Assembly (NCBI RefSeq): GCF_963664135.1
Contig: NZ_OY760905.1
Coordinates: 2,506,736-2,570,735, forward strand
DNA length: 64,000 nucleotides
Source: an uncultured Acetobacterium sp.
GTDB taxonomy: Bacteria > Bacillota > Clostridia > Eubacteriales > Eubacteriaceae
Reading direction: 5' to 3'
Shown here: in pieces, positions 1 through 8,677 of the stretch
How the letters are laid out: each line of letters opens with the position of its first letter
Numbering within the stretch: the first letter of the stretch is position 1
Made by a program: the position numbers and the translations under genes
The notes under the pieces: model-generated
The model's input: only the letters and a program-made list of their open reading frames with translations
What the model was told of the DNA's origin: nothing
Database searches by the model: none

Positions 1-1782
1 GCGGCAAAAGCTATATGGCAAATGGAAGGAAAATCTCTAAATTGGCATACTGAGGTGTTGTTGTGTTTGATTCAATCAAAATTCATGTGGATTCATGATG
101 CCTCCTATAGCGTGTATTTGCGTATTCCTGTAGAGGAACAGGATTACGAGGTTCTTAGGAATTTCATTATTTGTTATGGCAAAAATCCGGATAGCGGGTA
201 TCAGGGACTTGCTAAAAAAAATATGGAAGAAACCATAAAACGATTAAAAATTGCCGAGAGAGATCTACCGGTGATAGATGCAATTAAACATATCTACTAT
301 GATCACTGCACGGTTGCTGGAATGAAAATTTTACAGGAATATCTGGAGCAGGTAGGCGAAAAAGAGTGGGCTGATGAGTATTATCAAAAGAAGAGCAAAT
401 TTTCTATTGCTGATTTCACGAAATCGCACCAGAGATTAGAGGATAATCTAGGTATGTTGGTTCAGATATTAGTAGATATATATGGGACAACAGAGATAAA
501 AAATCCGATGAAGGTATGTCCAGAGTACTCAAAATTGTTACAGGTTATTGGCTTGATGGAAACGCCTATCTGTGAGTTGATGGTTCTGCAATACGATTTG
601 TCGAATAGTTATTCCAAATCGATTTTGAAAGCAGCTTGTCTAGCTGGTGGGATTGATGTGGATAGATTAAAAGAGGAGTTGTATTATTTGCTGAAAAATG
701 GAGAAGATATGGAGACATCCAGATTTGCTCAGATTAGATGTAATCTTTCAGCGGAATGTCTTTGGAAGAGGACAGCAGGAGTGATACCCATTGGTCATAT
801 TGTCGAAGGTCTTTGTAGTAACTCAGACATCTTGGGAATCCCGTCAGCGTTAATTGCTCTGGCTAACTCAGAGGCAGAAGAAATGAAGGAGGGAATTCGT
901 GAGCTGCTTTTTCGTGGAGATTCTAACGTGATGTCACGGGTCGGTTGGTTGGTACCGCTTATTTTCAAAGAGAATTCCATGAGTTTAATGTTGAAGCGCT
1001 TGGATTGTAATGATCTACCATGTTACTACGATCTTTATGATAATCTGAAGGACTGCCAAGGTCGAATTAATTGGGAGCAATGGCTACGCGTTGTAAAAAG
1101 AGGGCTTATCAGTGACGAATCCGATGTGGTTAAAGCCGTGCTCAAGTATCTATTGATTGAAAAAAACGAACCCTATCCTGAAAATATCAAAGAACCACTT
1201 ATAAATACAATAAAACAACAATTTGAATTATGGCTTAATAAAAAAGTCACTTGTCAACATTGTAAATCTGGAGCAATTTTAGACGAGAGGGGTTTTTGTC
1301 CTAAATGCAATACAGGTGGAGATTTACCACTTGGTGTTTTTATCGAGGTACTATTAGCTATGAAACAATGCCCCAAAGAGGATCTTATAAAATATATAGG
1401 TCATGAAAATTCTGAAATGTCAAAGGTAGCTAGAGCTGGATTAGAGCAGATACTAGTAGAGGATGGTGTATATTTAGATAATTGCCTTGAAAGATTGATA
1501 AACCGGCAAGTACCGAATTATATATTTTCAGTTATTTTAGATTTGCCGAGTCATTGTTTGAAAGATAGGAAAGAATCGATTTTGAGATTGGCTAATGGAG
1601 AGGAAACCGGATTAAAACTTAATTTCATAAAGCGGTTAAATAATCAAGAATGGTTAAATGGAGATGATCGAAGGGATTATCTGGAAAAGATGGTAGCCCA
1701 TCCAGATTCTACTGTGAGGAGTCGTGCAATGGCATGTTGGTTAGGTGATGATTCTGTTTATAATTATTTTAACGCGGAATAA
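1..1782 (+). CDS. Zinc-ribbon, helical-repeat-like hypothetical protein (5' end outside window)
   Basis: I do not recognise this protein. The frame is open from base 1, so the first internal ATG at 22 is probably not the start and the N-terminus lies outside the window. The visible part is about 593 residues, soluble, and mostly helical in composition, with repeated Leu/Ile-rich segments that could be HEAT-like repeats. Around residues 412-430 of the ATG-based numbering there is a zinc ribbon, C-x2-C-x11-C-x2-C (CQHC...CPKC). No transmembrane segment or catalytic motif is visible. It is followed by about 120 bases without a gene. A large zinc-ribbon repeat protein could belong to an accessory island to the left, but nothing here shows that. 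Confidence 0.7.
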   Translation, partial: AAKAIWQMEGKSLNWHTEVLLCLIQSKFMWIHDASYSVYLRIPVEEQDYEVLRNFIICYGKNPDSGYQGLAKKNMEETIKRLKIAERDLPVIDAIKHIYYDHCTVAGMKILQEYLEQVGEKEWADEYYQKKSKFSIADFTKSHQRLEDNLGMLVQILVDIYGTTEIKNPMKVCPEYSKLLQVIGLMETPICELMVLQYDLSNSYSKSILKAACLAGGIDVDRLKEELYYLLKNGEDMETSRFAQIRCNLSAECLWKRTAGVIPIGHIVEGLCSNSDILGIPSALIALANSEAEEMKEGIRELLFRGDSNVMSRVGWLVPLIFKENSMSLMLKRLDCNDLPCYYDLYDNLKDCQGRINWEQWLRVVKRGLISDESDVVKAVLKYLLIEKNEPYPENIKEPLINTIKQQFELWLNKKVTCQHCKSGAILDERGFCPKCNTGGDLPLGVFIEVLLAMKQCPKEDLIKYIGHENSEMSKVARAGLEQILVEDGVYLDNCLERLINRQVPNYIFSVILDLPSHCLKDRKESILRLANGEETGLKLNFIKRLNNQEWLNGDDRRDYLEKMVAHPDSTVRSRAMACWLGDDSVYNYFNAE

Positions 1783-1905
1783 TTTATAGAAAGGAAAAAG
1801 TAACGTATATAAAGTTATGGAATATTATGTCGCATTAAAAAGATCTTTGAATGACAAATATTTACATCGAAAACAAAATTACAAAAACTCAAGGAGAAAA
1901 TAAAC

Positions 1906-2265
1906 ATGCAAATCGAAACACTAAACAATAACGGCAAAAATATCGCCTATGTCCACACAACCACGCCGGTCCTGACCGATGTCCAGTCGGCACTGGATTT
2001 AATGGCGACAGTCCGCTATGAAACCGAATGTGACGCCATTATTGTAGATAAGACAGCATTAACAGACGAATTTTTTGATTTGAAGACCCGGCTTGCCGGT
2101 GAAATTATCCAGAAATATGTGAATTACGGCATCCGGCTGGCAATCATTGGTGATTTTTCCGGATATACCAGTAAGGCACTGCATGATTTTATCTATGAAT
2201 CCAATCAGGGGAAACATCTGTATTTTGTATCGGATGTGGAAGCAGCGCTGAAGAAACTCGGATAG
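1906..2265 (+). CDS. DUF4180 family protein
   Basis: This 119-residue soluble protein matches the DUF4180 family by overall pattern: an N-terminal beta segment, a helix with an LTDVQSALDLM-like motif, then a central DAIIVDK strand and a C-terminal IGDFSGYTSKAL region. The function of the family is not established; some members lie beside regulators and antibiotic-response genes. The start is well supported by AAGGAG about 10 bases upstream of the ATG. It stands alone between the partial first gene and the nitroreductase. No promoter is clear, though the 120 bases upstream are AT-rich. Confidence 0.75.
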   Translation: MQIETLNNNGKNIAYVHTTTPVLTDVQSALDLMATVRYETECDAIIVDKTALTDEFFDLKTRLAGEIIQKYVNYGIRLAIIGDFSGYTSKALHDFIYESNQGKHLYFVSDVEAALKKLG

Positions 2266-2385
2266 GATCAAATTCGCCATAAAAAACGATCAGGCATGTA
2301 CTTGCTAATAATATCCAATGTGATAATGCGGTTGGATGAAGCTATTTAGAAAGTAACAAAAAAATGAATTCAGGAGGAAAAACTA

Positions 2386-2931
2386 ATGCTTTACGATCAG
2401 TTAAAAACCAGAAGAAGTATTCGTGAATTTAAAGACCTGGCAGTCGAACAAGAAAAAATTGAAGCCATTTTAAAAAGTGCGCTGATGGCACCATCATCCC
2501 GGGGCCGACGGCCATGGGAGTTTATTGCCGTCACCGATAACGACTTGCTTACGCAGCTTTCCCTTTGTCGAGATCACGGATCAGCTTTCTTAAAAGGAGC
2601 ACCATTGGCAATTGTGGTAGCAGCCGACAAGGAAGCATGTGATGTTTGGATTGAAGAAGCATCCATTGTGGCCATTCTGATTCAATTAGCCGCCCAGGAT
2701 TTGGGTTTGGGTTCATGCTGGATTCAGGTTCGCGAGCGATACCAGTCAGAACAAAAGAAAACGGAGGATTATATTAAAGATTGTCTTTCAATACCCGAGC
2801 AATATGCAGTTGAATGCGTCATTGCGATTGGCTATCCGGATGAAGTAGAGAAACCCCATGATGAAAACACACTGCTTTATGAAAAAATCCATTTCAATCA
2901 GTTTAATGACAAAATGACAAAAGGCAACTAA
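2386..2931 (+). CDS. Nitroreductase family FMN flavoprotein
   Basis: This 181-residue protein has the compact nitroreductase fold. The N-terminal RRSIREF motif is the usual FMN-phosphate contact, APSSRGRRPWEF is the second FMN loop, and the GLGSCWIQ segment plus IGYP near the C-terminus complete the pattern. Such enzymes use NAD(P)H to reduce nitro groups, quinones or enones in the cytoplasm; the substrate cannot be read from sequence. AGGAGG precedes the ATG by about nine bases. The next gene begins one base after its stop codon, so the two are almost certainly co-transcribed and translationally coupled. Confidence 0.88.
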   Translation: MLYDQLKTRRSIREFKDLAVEQEKIEAILKSALMAPSSRGRRPWEFIAVTDNDLLTQLSLCRDHGSAFLKGAPLAIVVAADKEACDVWIEEASIVAILIQLAAQDLGLGSCWIQVRERYQSEQKKTEDYIKDCLSIPEQYAVECVIAIGYPDEVEKPHDENTLLYEKIHFNQFNDKMTKGN

Positions 2932-2932
2932 A

Positions 2933-3640
2933 ATGATCAAACAAGACTTGAAAATTAACGGGATACCAGCAATTTTATGGGGCGAAAAGGCCCAAAAATT
3001 ATTTGTTGCGGTACATGGAAATATGTCAAGCAAGGCAGATGATGTCATTGTGATCCTTGCTGAAAAAGTAACGCAATTAGGCTATCAGGTACTTAGCTTT
3101 GATCTGCCTGAACATGGCGAACGTAGCAATGAACCAACCCCATGCAAGGTTCAAAATTGCATAAAAGATCTTTCTGCGATCATGGAATATGCAAAAACAA
3201 AATGGGATGAGATTAGTTTGTTTGCCTGTAGTATAGGTGCGTATTTTAGTTTGCTAGCCTACAAGGATGATAATTTGAAGCAGTGCCTATTCCTTTCACC
3301 GGTTGTCGATATGGAGAGAGTTATCAATAATATGATGACCTGGTTTAGCGTAAGTGAAGTGCAGTTGCAGGCTGAAAAAGAAGTTGCCACACCGATTGGA
3401 CAGATTTTATATTGGGATTATTATTGCTATGTAAAGGAACATCCGATAAATTTCTGGAATAAACCAACGGCAATTCTTTATGGCTCAGCTGATGATTTAT
3501 GCGAATTTGATACGGTTTCGAATTTCGCCCAGCAATTTAATTGTGATCTAACCGTAATGGAACATGGCGAACATTACTTCCATACGGAAGAACAATTAGA
3601 ATTTTTCAGGCAATGGTTAGAAAAGCGGATAAGCATTTGA
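2933..3640 (+). CDS. Alpha/beta-hydrolase family protein
   Basis: This 235-residue cytoplasmic protein has the alpha/beta-hydrolase layout. An early HGNMSSKAD oxyanion-type loop is followed by the ACSIGAY segment, where Ser of the S-x-G pattern is the likely nucleophile. The late acid region is SADDLCEF and the late His is in EHGEHYFH. This is the usual Ser-Asp-His order for an esterase or lipase-like enzyme. It begins one base after the nitroreductase stop, so its translation is probably coupled. Substrate is unknown. The nucleophile elbow is degenerate compared with G-x-S-x-G, so activity is likely but not certain. Confidence 0.8.
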   Translation: MIKQDLKINGIPAILWGEKAQKLFVAVHGNMSSKADDVIVILAEKVTQLGYQVLSFDLPEHGERSNEPTPCKVQNCIKDLSAIMEYAKTKWDEISLFACSIGAYFSLLAYKDDNLKQCLFLSPVVDMERVINNMMTWFSVSEVQLQAEKEVATPIGQILYWDYYCYVKEHPINFWNKPTAILYGSADDLCEFDTVSNFAQQFNCDLTVMEHGEHYFHTEEQLEFFRQWLEKRISI

Positions 3641-3681
3641 AGCTAGTTCGGTTTTAATGGGAAAAGACGAGGAGGGTTAAA

Positions 3682-4383
3682 GTGAAAGAAGTAATCAGAA
3701 AAAGGGTTTTGGAGTTGGGCGCAGATGTTTGTGGTTTTGCAAGTGTTGGACGATTTGTTCAGGCACCTGAGGGATTTCACCCGTGCGATCTTTATGATGA
3801 CTGCAAAGCTGTTATTGTGATAGGTTTTGCTTTGCCAAAAAGCCTATTCGAGGTGAAACCGGATTTATTATATGGATATTTTAATAATCTGACAATTCCC
3901 AAGGTGGATCAGCTTGGAATGATGACTGCAAGAATAATCGAGGATGCCTATGGTGGCACAGCCGTTCCGGTGCCGTGTGATGCACCCTATGACTATTGGG
4001 ACACTGAAAAAATGGAGGGACGGGGCTTAATCTCGATGAAACATGCGGCCATCAATGCTGGGATTGGAACCTTGGGCAAAAACACCTTGCTGCTCGATAC
4101 AAAATTCGGCAACCGACTAACCGTTGGCGTAATCCTGACAAATCTCGAGTTAGGATCAGATGACTATGCCGAATCCATTTGCATTGAAGGTTGCAATTTA
4201 TGTATAAAAAACTGTCCGGCTCAAGCAATAAAAGAAGAATCCGTTATTCAGAAATTATGTCGGAACAATGCCTATGGAAAAACAGCAAGAGGTTTTGATA
4301 CCGTTGTTTGCAATAAATGCCGCACGGTATGCCCGATGCGTTTTGGGGACAAAAATTATCGAAACAAGATTCTTTATGGCTGA
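3682..4383 (+). CDS. QueG-like double 4Fe-4S protein
   Basis: This 233-residue protein resembles the core of epoxyqueuosine reductase-like proteins. The N-terminal part has the ELGADVCGFASVGRF pattern. A glycine-rich AAINAGIGTLGKNTLLL segment follows, and at about residues 173-220 a two-cluster ferredoxin-like motif, CIEGCNLCIKNCPAQAI, then VCNKCRTVCP. It is much shorter than true QueG (about 310-380 residues) and lacks the C-terminal HEAT-like part, so assignment to queuosine synthesis would be unsafe. Anaerobes carry many such paralogues of unknown role. The start is GTG, preceded by GGAGG about seven bases upstream. Confidence 0.75.
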   Translation: MKEVIRKRVLELGADVCGFASVGRFVQAPEGFHPCDLYDDCKAVIVIGFALPKSLFEVKPDLLYGYFNNLTIPKVDQLGMMTARIIEDAYGGTAVPVPCDAPYDYWDTEKMEGRGLISMKHAAINAGIGTLGKNTLLLDTKFGNRLTVGVILTNLELGSDDYAESICIEGCNLCIKNCPAQAIKEESVIQKLCRNNAYGKTARGFDTVVCNKCRTVCPMRFGDKNYRNKILYG

Positions 4384-4457
4384 AAAAAATGACGAAAGAA
4401 TAAAAAATTCAAAAGTAAAGTAGTAGCAGCCATCAACCAAATTGGAAGGAGCCTAAG

Positions 4458-5204
4458 ATGGAACAAAATTATATCAGTAGTGTGCGACTCAGTTCACCAG
4501 TGGATGAAGACTCTTATCTTCACCACTTGATGGTGGTACGCCATCTGACACAGATGAAAGAGTTGTATTTTCCCAAAGCAGTGACCTTTTTAGTCGGCGA
4601 AAACGGCACGGGAAAGTCAACTTTACTGGAAGCGATCGCAGTGGCCTTTGGTTTTAATGCTGAAGGTGGTACGCGCAATTTTATCTTTTCTACCAGCTCA
4701 ACCCACTCTGATTTACATCGTCACCTGACTCTTTCGCGAAGAGCCTATCCCAAGGATGGCTTTTTTTTAAGGGCCGAAAGTTTTTACAATGCGGCCAGTT
4801 ATCTGGATGAGGTTTATGAAGCGGAATTCCAGAACCAGCTGCCAACCGCCTACGGCGATCGGTCACTGCATAACCAGTCTCATGGTGAGAGCTTCCTATC
4901 ATTGGTGGAAAACCGCTTCAACGGAAATGGAATTTATTTGCTGGATGAGCCTGAAGCCGCACTTTCGCCCAGCCGGCTGATGACCTTGCTAGTACATATC
5001 AACGAACTGGTACGGCAAAATTCCCAGTTTATCATCGCCACACATTCTCCCATTCTGATGGCCTATCCAGAAGCAGAAATATATCAGATGTCCGAAGAGG
5101 GTATCCATTTGGTGGATTATCGGGAGACGGAACACTATCAGTTGACGCGGCGATTCCTAGAAAATCCCGAAAAGATGCTGCATTATTTGCTGGCAGAGGA
5201 TTGA
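4458..5204 (+). CDS. AAA/ABC-type ATPase (COG3910-like)
   Basis: This 248-residue protein is a stand-alone ABC-like ATPase. Walker A is GENGTGKST around residue 47, a signature-like SHGESFLS follows near residue 139, Walker B is IYLLDEPEAALSP near residue 158, and the H-loop is IATHSPIL near residue 194. This arrangement fits predicted ATPases of the COG3910 type, related in the head domain to SMC and RecF proteins but without coiled coil or membrane partner. GGAAGGAG lies a few bases upstream of the ATG. The role of the family is not established. It overlaps a promoter for the downstream transporter operon at its 3' end. Confidence 0.8.
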   Translation: MEQNYISSVRLSSPVDEDSYLHHLMVVRHLTQMKELYFPKAVTFLVGENGTGKSTLLEAIAVAFGFNAEGGTRNFIFSTSSTHSDLHRHLTLSRRAYPKDGFFLRAESFYNAASYLDEVYEAEFQNQLPTAYGDRSLHNQSHGESFLSLVENRFNGNGIYLLDEPEAALSPSRLMTLLVHINELVRQNSQFIIATHSPILMAYPEAEIYQMSEEGIHLVDYRETEHYQLTRRFLENPEKMLHYLLAED

Positions 5205-5258
5205 CAAAACTTTGACAAAGGGATATTATTACAATAAGTAGTACAAATCATACTTATT
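5201..5258 (+). promoter_or_regulatory. Promoter and inverted repeat before the AbrB-ABC operon
   Basis: TTGACA at 5201-5206 is followed after exactly 17 bases by TATTAT at 5224-5229, a near-consensus vegetative promoter. The -35 box overlaps the stop codon of the preceding ATPase gene. Immediately downstream is an inverted repeat, AATAAGTA at 5233-5240 and TACTTATT at 5251-5258, with a 10-base spacer. Its place over the transcription start fits an operator, most simply for the AbrB-like protein encoded next. The binding protein is inferred. Confidence 0.6.
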
Positions 5259-5287
5259 ATACTTGTCACATTGAATGGAGGAAAATA

Positions 5288-5521
5288 ATGACTCAGCCAA
5301 AAGGAAAATATGCCTGGACTGTTAAGGTCGGTGAAAAAGGACAGATTGTCATTCCCAAAGAAGCACGGGATGTATTTAATATTAAACCGGGCGATACATT
5401 AATATTGCTAGGAGATGAAGAACAGGGGATTGCGATTCCCCCTAAAAACATGTTTGCTAAGATTTCGCAAATGGTTTTTGGTGGAATCGACGCTGATCCC
5501 GACACGGGTGATGAAAAATGA
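5288..5521 (+). CDS. AbrB/MazE/SpoVT-type DNA-binding regulator
   Basis: This 77-residue protein has the swapped-hairpin AbrB fold signature: KVGEKGQIVIPKEARDVFNIKPGDTLILLGD at residues 12-42 in order. Proteins of this type dimerise and bind AT-rich DNA. Its gene is first in an operon with an ABC ATPase and permease, and its stop overlaps the ATPase start by four bases (ATGA). This supports a local role as regulator of the transporter. The palindrome at 5233-5258 is a plausible target. The family also includes antitoxins, but no toxin gene is adjacent. Confidence 0.88.
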   Translation: MTQPKGKYAWTVKVGEKGQIVIPKEARDVFNIKPGDTLILLGDEEQGIAIPPKNMFAKISQMVFGGIDADPDTGDEK

Positions 5522-6354
5522 GCGTTTTAGTCGTTCGCAATCTATGCAAAAAATACGACCATTTTGAACTGGATAATGTTTCTTTTGCATTGGAACAGGG
5601 CACCATCACCGGTTTTATTGGTCGCAACGGAGCCGGTAAAACCACAACGCTTAAGGCCCTACTGAACTTTGTTCATCCGGACGATGGTGAGATTTTATTT
5701 TTCGGAAAAAGTTTTAAAGCGAATGAATTTGAAATCAAACAGAAAATTGGTTTTGTTGCAGGCGGGATTAATTATTACCCCAAAAAGAAGATCAAAACAA
5801 TTACCGCAACCACCCGGCGTTTCTACGCGAATTGGGATGAACAAGCCTATCAACATTATATGGAACGATTTGCACTGGACGAAAACAAAACCCCTGATGA
5901 ATTATCCGCTGGAATGAAAGTGAAATATTCACTTGTTCTGGCGCTTTCACATCATGCAGAGTTGTTAATTTTGGACGAACCCACCAGCGGTCTTGATCCG
6001 ATTTCGAGAGATGATTTACTCGATGTCTTTTTGGGACTAACAAAAGATGGGATCACCATTTTATTTTCAACCCACATTACCTCAGATCTGGATAAATGTG
6101 CGGATAAAATTATCTATATCCAGCATGGTAAAGTGCGGGCAGACAGCGATATTGAATCATTTTTGGTGCAGTATAAAGTGCTGGAATTTTCAGAGGAACA
6201 ACTAAATGATGATTTAAGAGCCAAACTGATCGGATCTAAACAGACCAAGCATGGCTATAGTGCGTTAATTAAATCGACAGATGCGAATAATAGCGGTGCA
6301 AAAGTGACCGATGCGGATTTGGAATCGATTATGATTCATTTGGAAAAGGAGTGA
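5518..6354 (+). CDS. ABC transporter ATP-binding protein
   Basis: This 278-residue ATPase is a typical ABC nucleotide-binding subunit. Walker A is GRNGAGKTT near residue 38, the signature is the variant LSAGMK near residue 129, Walker B is LLILDEPTSGLDP near residue 150, and the H-loop His is in FSTHI. The LSAGM signature and the C-terminal extension after residue 215 are common in YtrB-like and antibiotic-peptide export ATPases. It overlaps the AbrB gene by four bases and is followed after seven bases by its membrane partner. Likely exports a small molecule or peptide; the substrate is unknown. Confidence 0.9.
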   Translation: MSVLVVRNLCKKYDHFELDNVSFALEQGTITGFIGRNGAGKTTTLKALLNFVHPDDGEILFFGKSFKANEFEIKQKIGFVAGGINYYPKKKIKTITATTRRFYANWDEQAYQHYMERFALDENKTPDELSAGMKVKYSLVLALSHHAELLILDEPTSGLDPISRDDLLDVFLGLTKDGITILFSTHITSDLDKCADKIIYIQHGKVRADSDIESFLVQYKVLEFSEEQLNDDLRAKLIGSKQTKHGYSALIKSTDANNSGAKVTDADLESIMIHLEKE

Positions 6355-6361
6355 CATAGAA

Positions 6362-7009
6362 ATGAATAATCTGCTTTACAAAGAATTCAAGCTGGCGATG
6401 CACCCGACCTCAGTTGTTTTTTTATCTTTATCAGCAATGATGCTGATTCCTAATTATCCCTATTATGTGACATTTTTTTACACCAGTCTGGGGATCTTTT
6501 TTATGTGTTTAAGCGGTCGGGAAAATAACGATATTTTTTACACCATGACACTCCCGGTTTGTAAAAAAGATATTGTCAAATCACGATTTTTATTTGTCGT
6601 CATGATTCAGCTGGCTCAGGTATTAACGGCAATTCCCTTTGCATATATCAGAAGCTTATATGATTTGCCGGGCAATCAGGTCGGGATTGATGCGAACACG
6701 GCCTTTTTCGGGTTATCATTTTTAATGATGGGCCTTTTCAATCTTGTCTTTTTCACCAATTACTACAAAAATACCGACAAGGTTGGGGCTGCTTTTGGTT
6801 GGGGGAGTCTGGTGATGACCGTTTTCATGATCATTGCGGAAGCAAGTGCCCATGTGGTGCCATTTATGAAAAATTATCTGGATACCAAAGATCCGGATTA
6901 TATTGAGTATAAGCTGATGGTATTAGTCGTCGGTATCTTATCTTATAGTGTATTGACACTCGGTGCTTATAAAAAATCGGTAAGATCTTTTGAAGCATTG
7001 GATTTGTAG
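6362..7009 (+). CDS. ABC-2 type transporter permease
   Basis: This 215-residue membrane protein has about six hydrophobic segments and the N-terminal LLYKEFKLAMHP pattern typical of ABC-2 permeases that pair with YtrB-like ATPases. The motif FYTMTLPVCKKDIVKSRF, between the second and third segments, is characteristic of this family. AAAGGAG lies upstream of the ATG. It is the membrane half of the transporter encoded with the preceding ATPase, and the gene order regulator-ATPase-permease suggests a response module for a membrane-active compound. Confidence 0.87.
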   Translation: MNNLLYKEFKLAMHPTSVVFLSLSAMMLIPNYPYYVTFFYTSLGIFFMCLSGRENNDIFYTMTLPVCKKDIVKSRFLFVVMIQLAQVLTAIPFAYIRSLYDLPGNQVGIDANTAFFGLSFLMMGLFNLVFFTNYYKNTDKVGAAFGWGSLVMTVFMIIAEASAHVVPFMKNYLDTKDPDYIEYKLMVLVVGILSYSVLTLGAYKKSVRSFEALDL

Positions 7010-7032
7010 GGAGAAAGGAGAAGAGGGTTTAA

Positions 7033-7452
7033 ATGAATGATAAATATCAGACAAATGGGGATTTAATCGACCAGCAGAGTGCGGCATTTATAAGCTCGGT
7101 TGATGATGAAGGATTTCCCAATACAAAAGCGATGTTGCCACCAAGGAAAAGAGAAGGAATACGAACATTTTATTTTACGACTAATACGTCTTCGATGAGA
7201 GTGGCACAATATCGCGGTAATCCTAAGGCATGCATATATTTTTGCGATAAAGATTTGTTTCGTGGGATAATGCTTAAAGGAACAATGGCGATTCTAGAGG
7301 ATGTTAAAAGCAAAGAGATGATATGGCGGGATGGCGATACAATGTATTATCCAGGGGGCGTAACAGATCCTGATTATTGTGTTTTGAAATTTACTGCTGA
7401 AACGGGAAGATTTTATAGTGATTTTAACTCAGAGGAATTCAATATAGTATAA
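7033..7452 (+). CDS. Pyridoxamine 5'-phosphate oxidase-like FMN protein
   Basis: This 139-residue protein has the split-barrel flavin-binding fold. The N-terminal AAFISSVDDEGFPNTKAML segment, the central FYFTTNTSSMRVAQYRGNPKACIYF block and the GIMLKGTMAIL strand match general-stress-protein-26 and PPOX-like families. It probably binds FMN or F420-like cofactors, but no substrate can be assigned. It is 23 bases after the permease gene with its own good ribosome binding site, so it may be the last gene of that operon. A large hairpin terminator follows. Confidence 0.8.
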   Translation: MNDKYQTNGDLIDQQSAAFISSVDDEGFPNTKAMLPPRKREGIRTFYFTTNTSSMRVAQYRGNPKACIYFCDKDLFRGIMLKGTMAILEDVKSKEMIWRDGDTMYYPGGVTDPDYCVLKFTAETGRFYSDFNSEEFNIV

Positions 7453-7514
7453 TATATAGTATTGTTTTTACATAAAGTAATTTGCTGTTGGCGACTAAGA
7501 CAAGGAAAAAATAA

Positions 7515-7558
7515 GCCACCCTTCCGGTTTGGCAGTGCCAGCGTTCCAAAAGGGTGGC
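7515..7558. terminator. Bidirectional terminator between convergent genes
   Basis: GCCACCCTT at 7515-7523 pairs perfectly with AAGGGTGGC at 7550-7558. The loop contains further pairing (TTTGG with CCAAA, and TGGCAGTGCCA), giving a long branched stem. It sits between the convergent PPOX-like gene and the AraC-type gene. A-rich sequence flanks the left side, which gives a U-tract for the leftward transcript; the rightward side is weaker. Confidence 0.65.
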
Positions 7559-7591
7559 CAAATGATTTAAAGTGAGGGTATCACGTTTCGT

Positions 7592-8440
7592 TTATTTTTT
7601 AACCACCGGTATCCAAACTTCATATTGTACATTTTGCGGATCGGGATTGATGTAAACTTCGATGTCCGGGGCATTGCCGTATTCATACCCAGAAGTTGGC
7701 AGCCACTCGGTGACAATGCGTCGCTCCAATTCTTGAATGGACAGGTTTGTTCCACTGCCGGCGAAGATCGCCCAGGTGGCAGCCGGAACCGTGTACTCTT
7801 CCAGGCTGCTGTTGATGTCTTTGGTACTGGAAACGGCGATCAAATACTTCCATTCCTCGGTGTCATTGCAGATACTGACCCCCAGCAATCCCATTGGCTG
7901 CTGATCCATCATCGCAGCCAATTTGGGAATCGTCCCATCTGTGGCAGCCGTCTGCCACATTTGCGGCACAATTTCAAAGTTTTTTTCAATTTCTTTGTGT
8001 AAAGGCTGCCCAGTTCCAATAATTCGAAAGGCTGCTTTCTGTTCAATTCTGTAATTCATTTCTTCTGCTCCTTTAATTGTAATTTTGAAGCTGATCGGCG
8101 GATAAGCACGGAGCGCAACCCCACCTTCCTTAACCAGTGAAGGGGCGATCCCGTGAATACTTTTAAATGCCCGGTTGAATGCGGTGGGCGACGTATAACC
8201 ATATTTCAAAGCCACATCAATGATCTTGTCGTCACTGCCTTGAAGATCAACGGCGGCCAGTGTCATTCGCCTGCGACGGATGTATTCAGATAAGGGAACA
8301 TCGGCCATATAGGCAAACATCCGCTGAAAATGATACGTCGAGCAACAGGCAACGGCGGCAACTTGATCATAGTTAAGCTCTTCGGTAATATTTTCTTCAA
8401 TATAGTTTATGGCTTTATTCAGTCGTTCAATCCATTCCAT
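7592..8440 (-). CDS. AraC-family regulator with GyrI-like effector domain
   Basis: This 282-residue regulator has two AraC helix-turn-helix motifs in the first 105 residues (EELNYDQVAAVACCSTYHFQRMF and the second around KIIDVALKYGYTSPTAFNRAF). A Rob/GyrI-type effector-binding domain fills about residues 125-282, with an IGTGQPLHKE start and VWIPV end. Such proteins bind small hydrophobic or cationic compounds. AAGGAG lies upstream of the ATG. The target genes are not evident; the divergently oriented DUF1801-MBL gene is one candidate. Two similar AraC genes occur at 12140 and 32060. Confidence 0.9.
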   Translation of the reverse strand: MEWIERLNKAINYIEENITEELNYDQVAAVACCSTYHFQRMFAYMADVPLSEYIRRRRMTLAAVDLQGSDDKIIDVALKYGYTSPTAFNRAFKSIHGIAPSLVKEGGVALRAYPPISFKITIKGAEEMNYRIEQKAAFRIIGTGQPLHKEIEKNFEIVPQMWQTAATDGTIPKLAAMMDQQPMGLLGVSICNDTEEWKYLIAVSSTKDINSSLEEYTVPAATWAIFAGSGTNLSIQELERRIVTEWLPTSGYEYGNAPDIEVYINPDPQNVQYEVWIPVVKK

Positions 8441-8677
8441 TTATTCAGCTCCTTAAGACAATTATAGTGTTTTTAAATTATCTGTCCTCTCTTTTCATGT
8501 ACAAATTAGCGAGTTGGTGTATTATATAATATGATAAAATAAACAGATATGCAAGTATTGCGACTAAATGAATTATAGTCAATGACCACCTAATCAAACA
8601 ATTAAAAATTGGAATGCTTAATTATATGATTAGGTAGCTCTCAGGCAATAAGTTGAACGAGCAGGGAAGGAAAAACT

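Noticed and set aside
3682..4383. Epoxyqueuosine reductase (queG) for the QueG-like genes
   Set aside because: Both QueG-like proteins (3682 and 37183) lack the C-terminal HEAT-like region and have contexts unrelated to tRNA modification.
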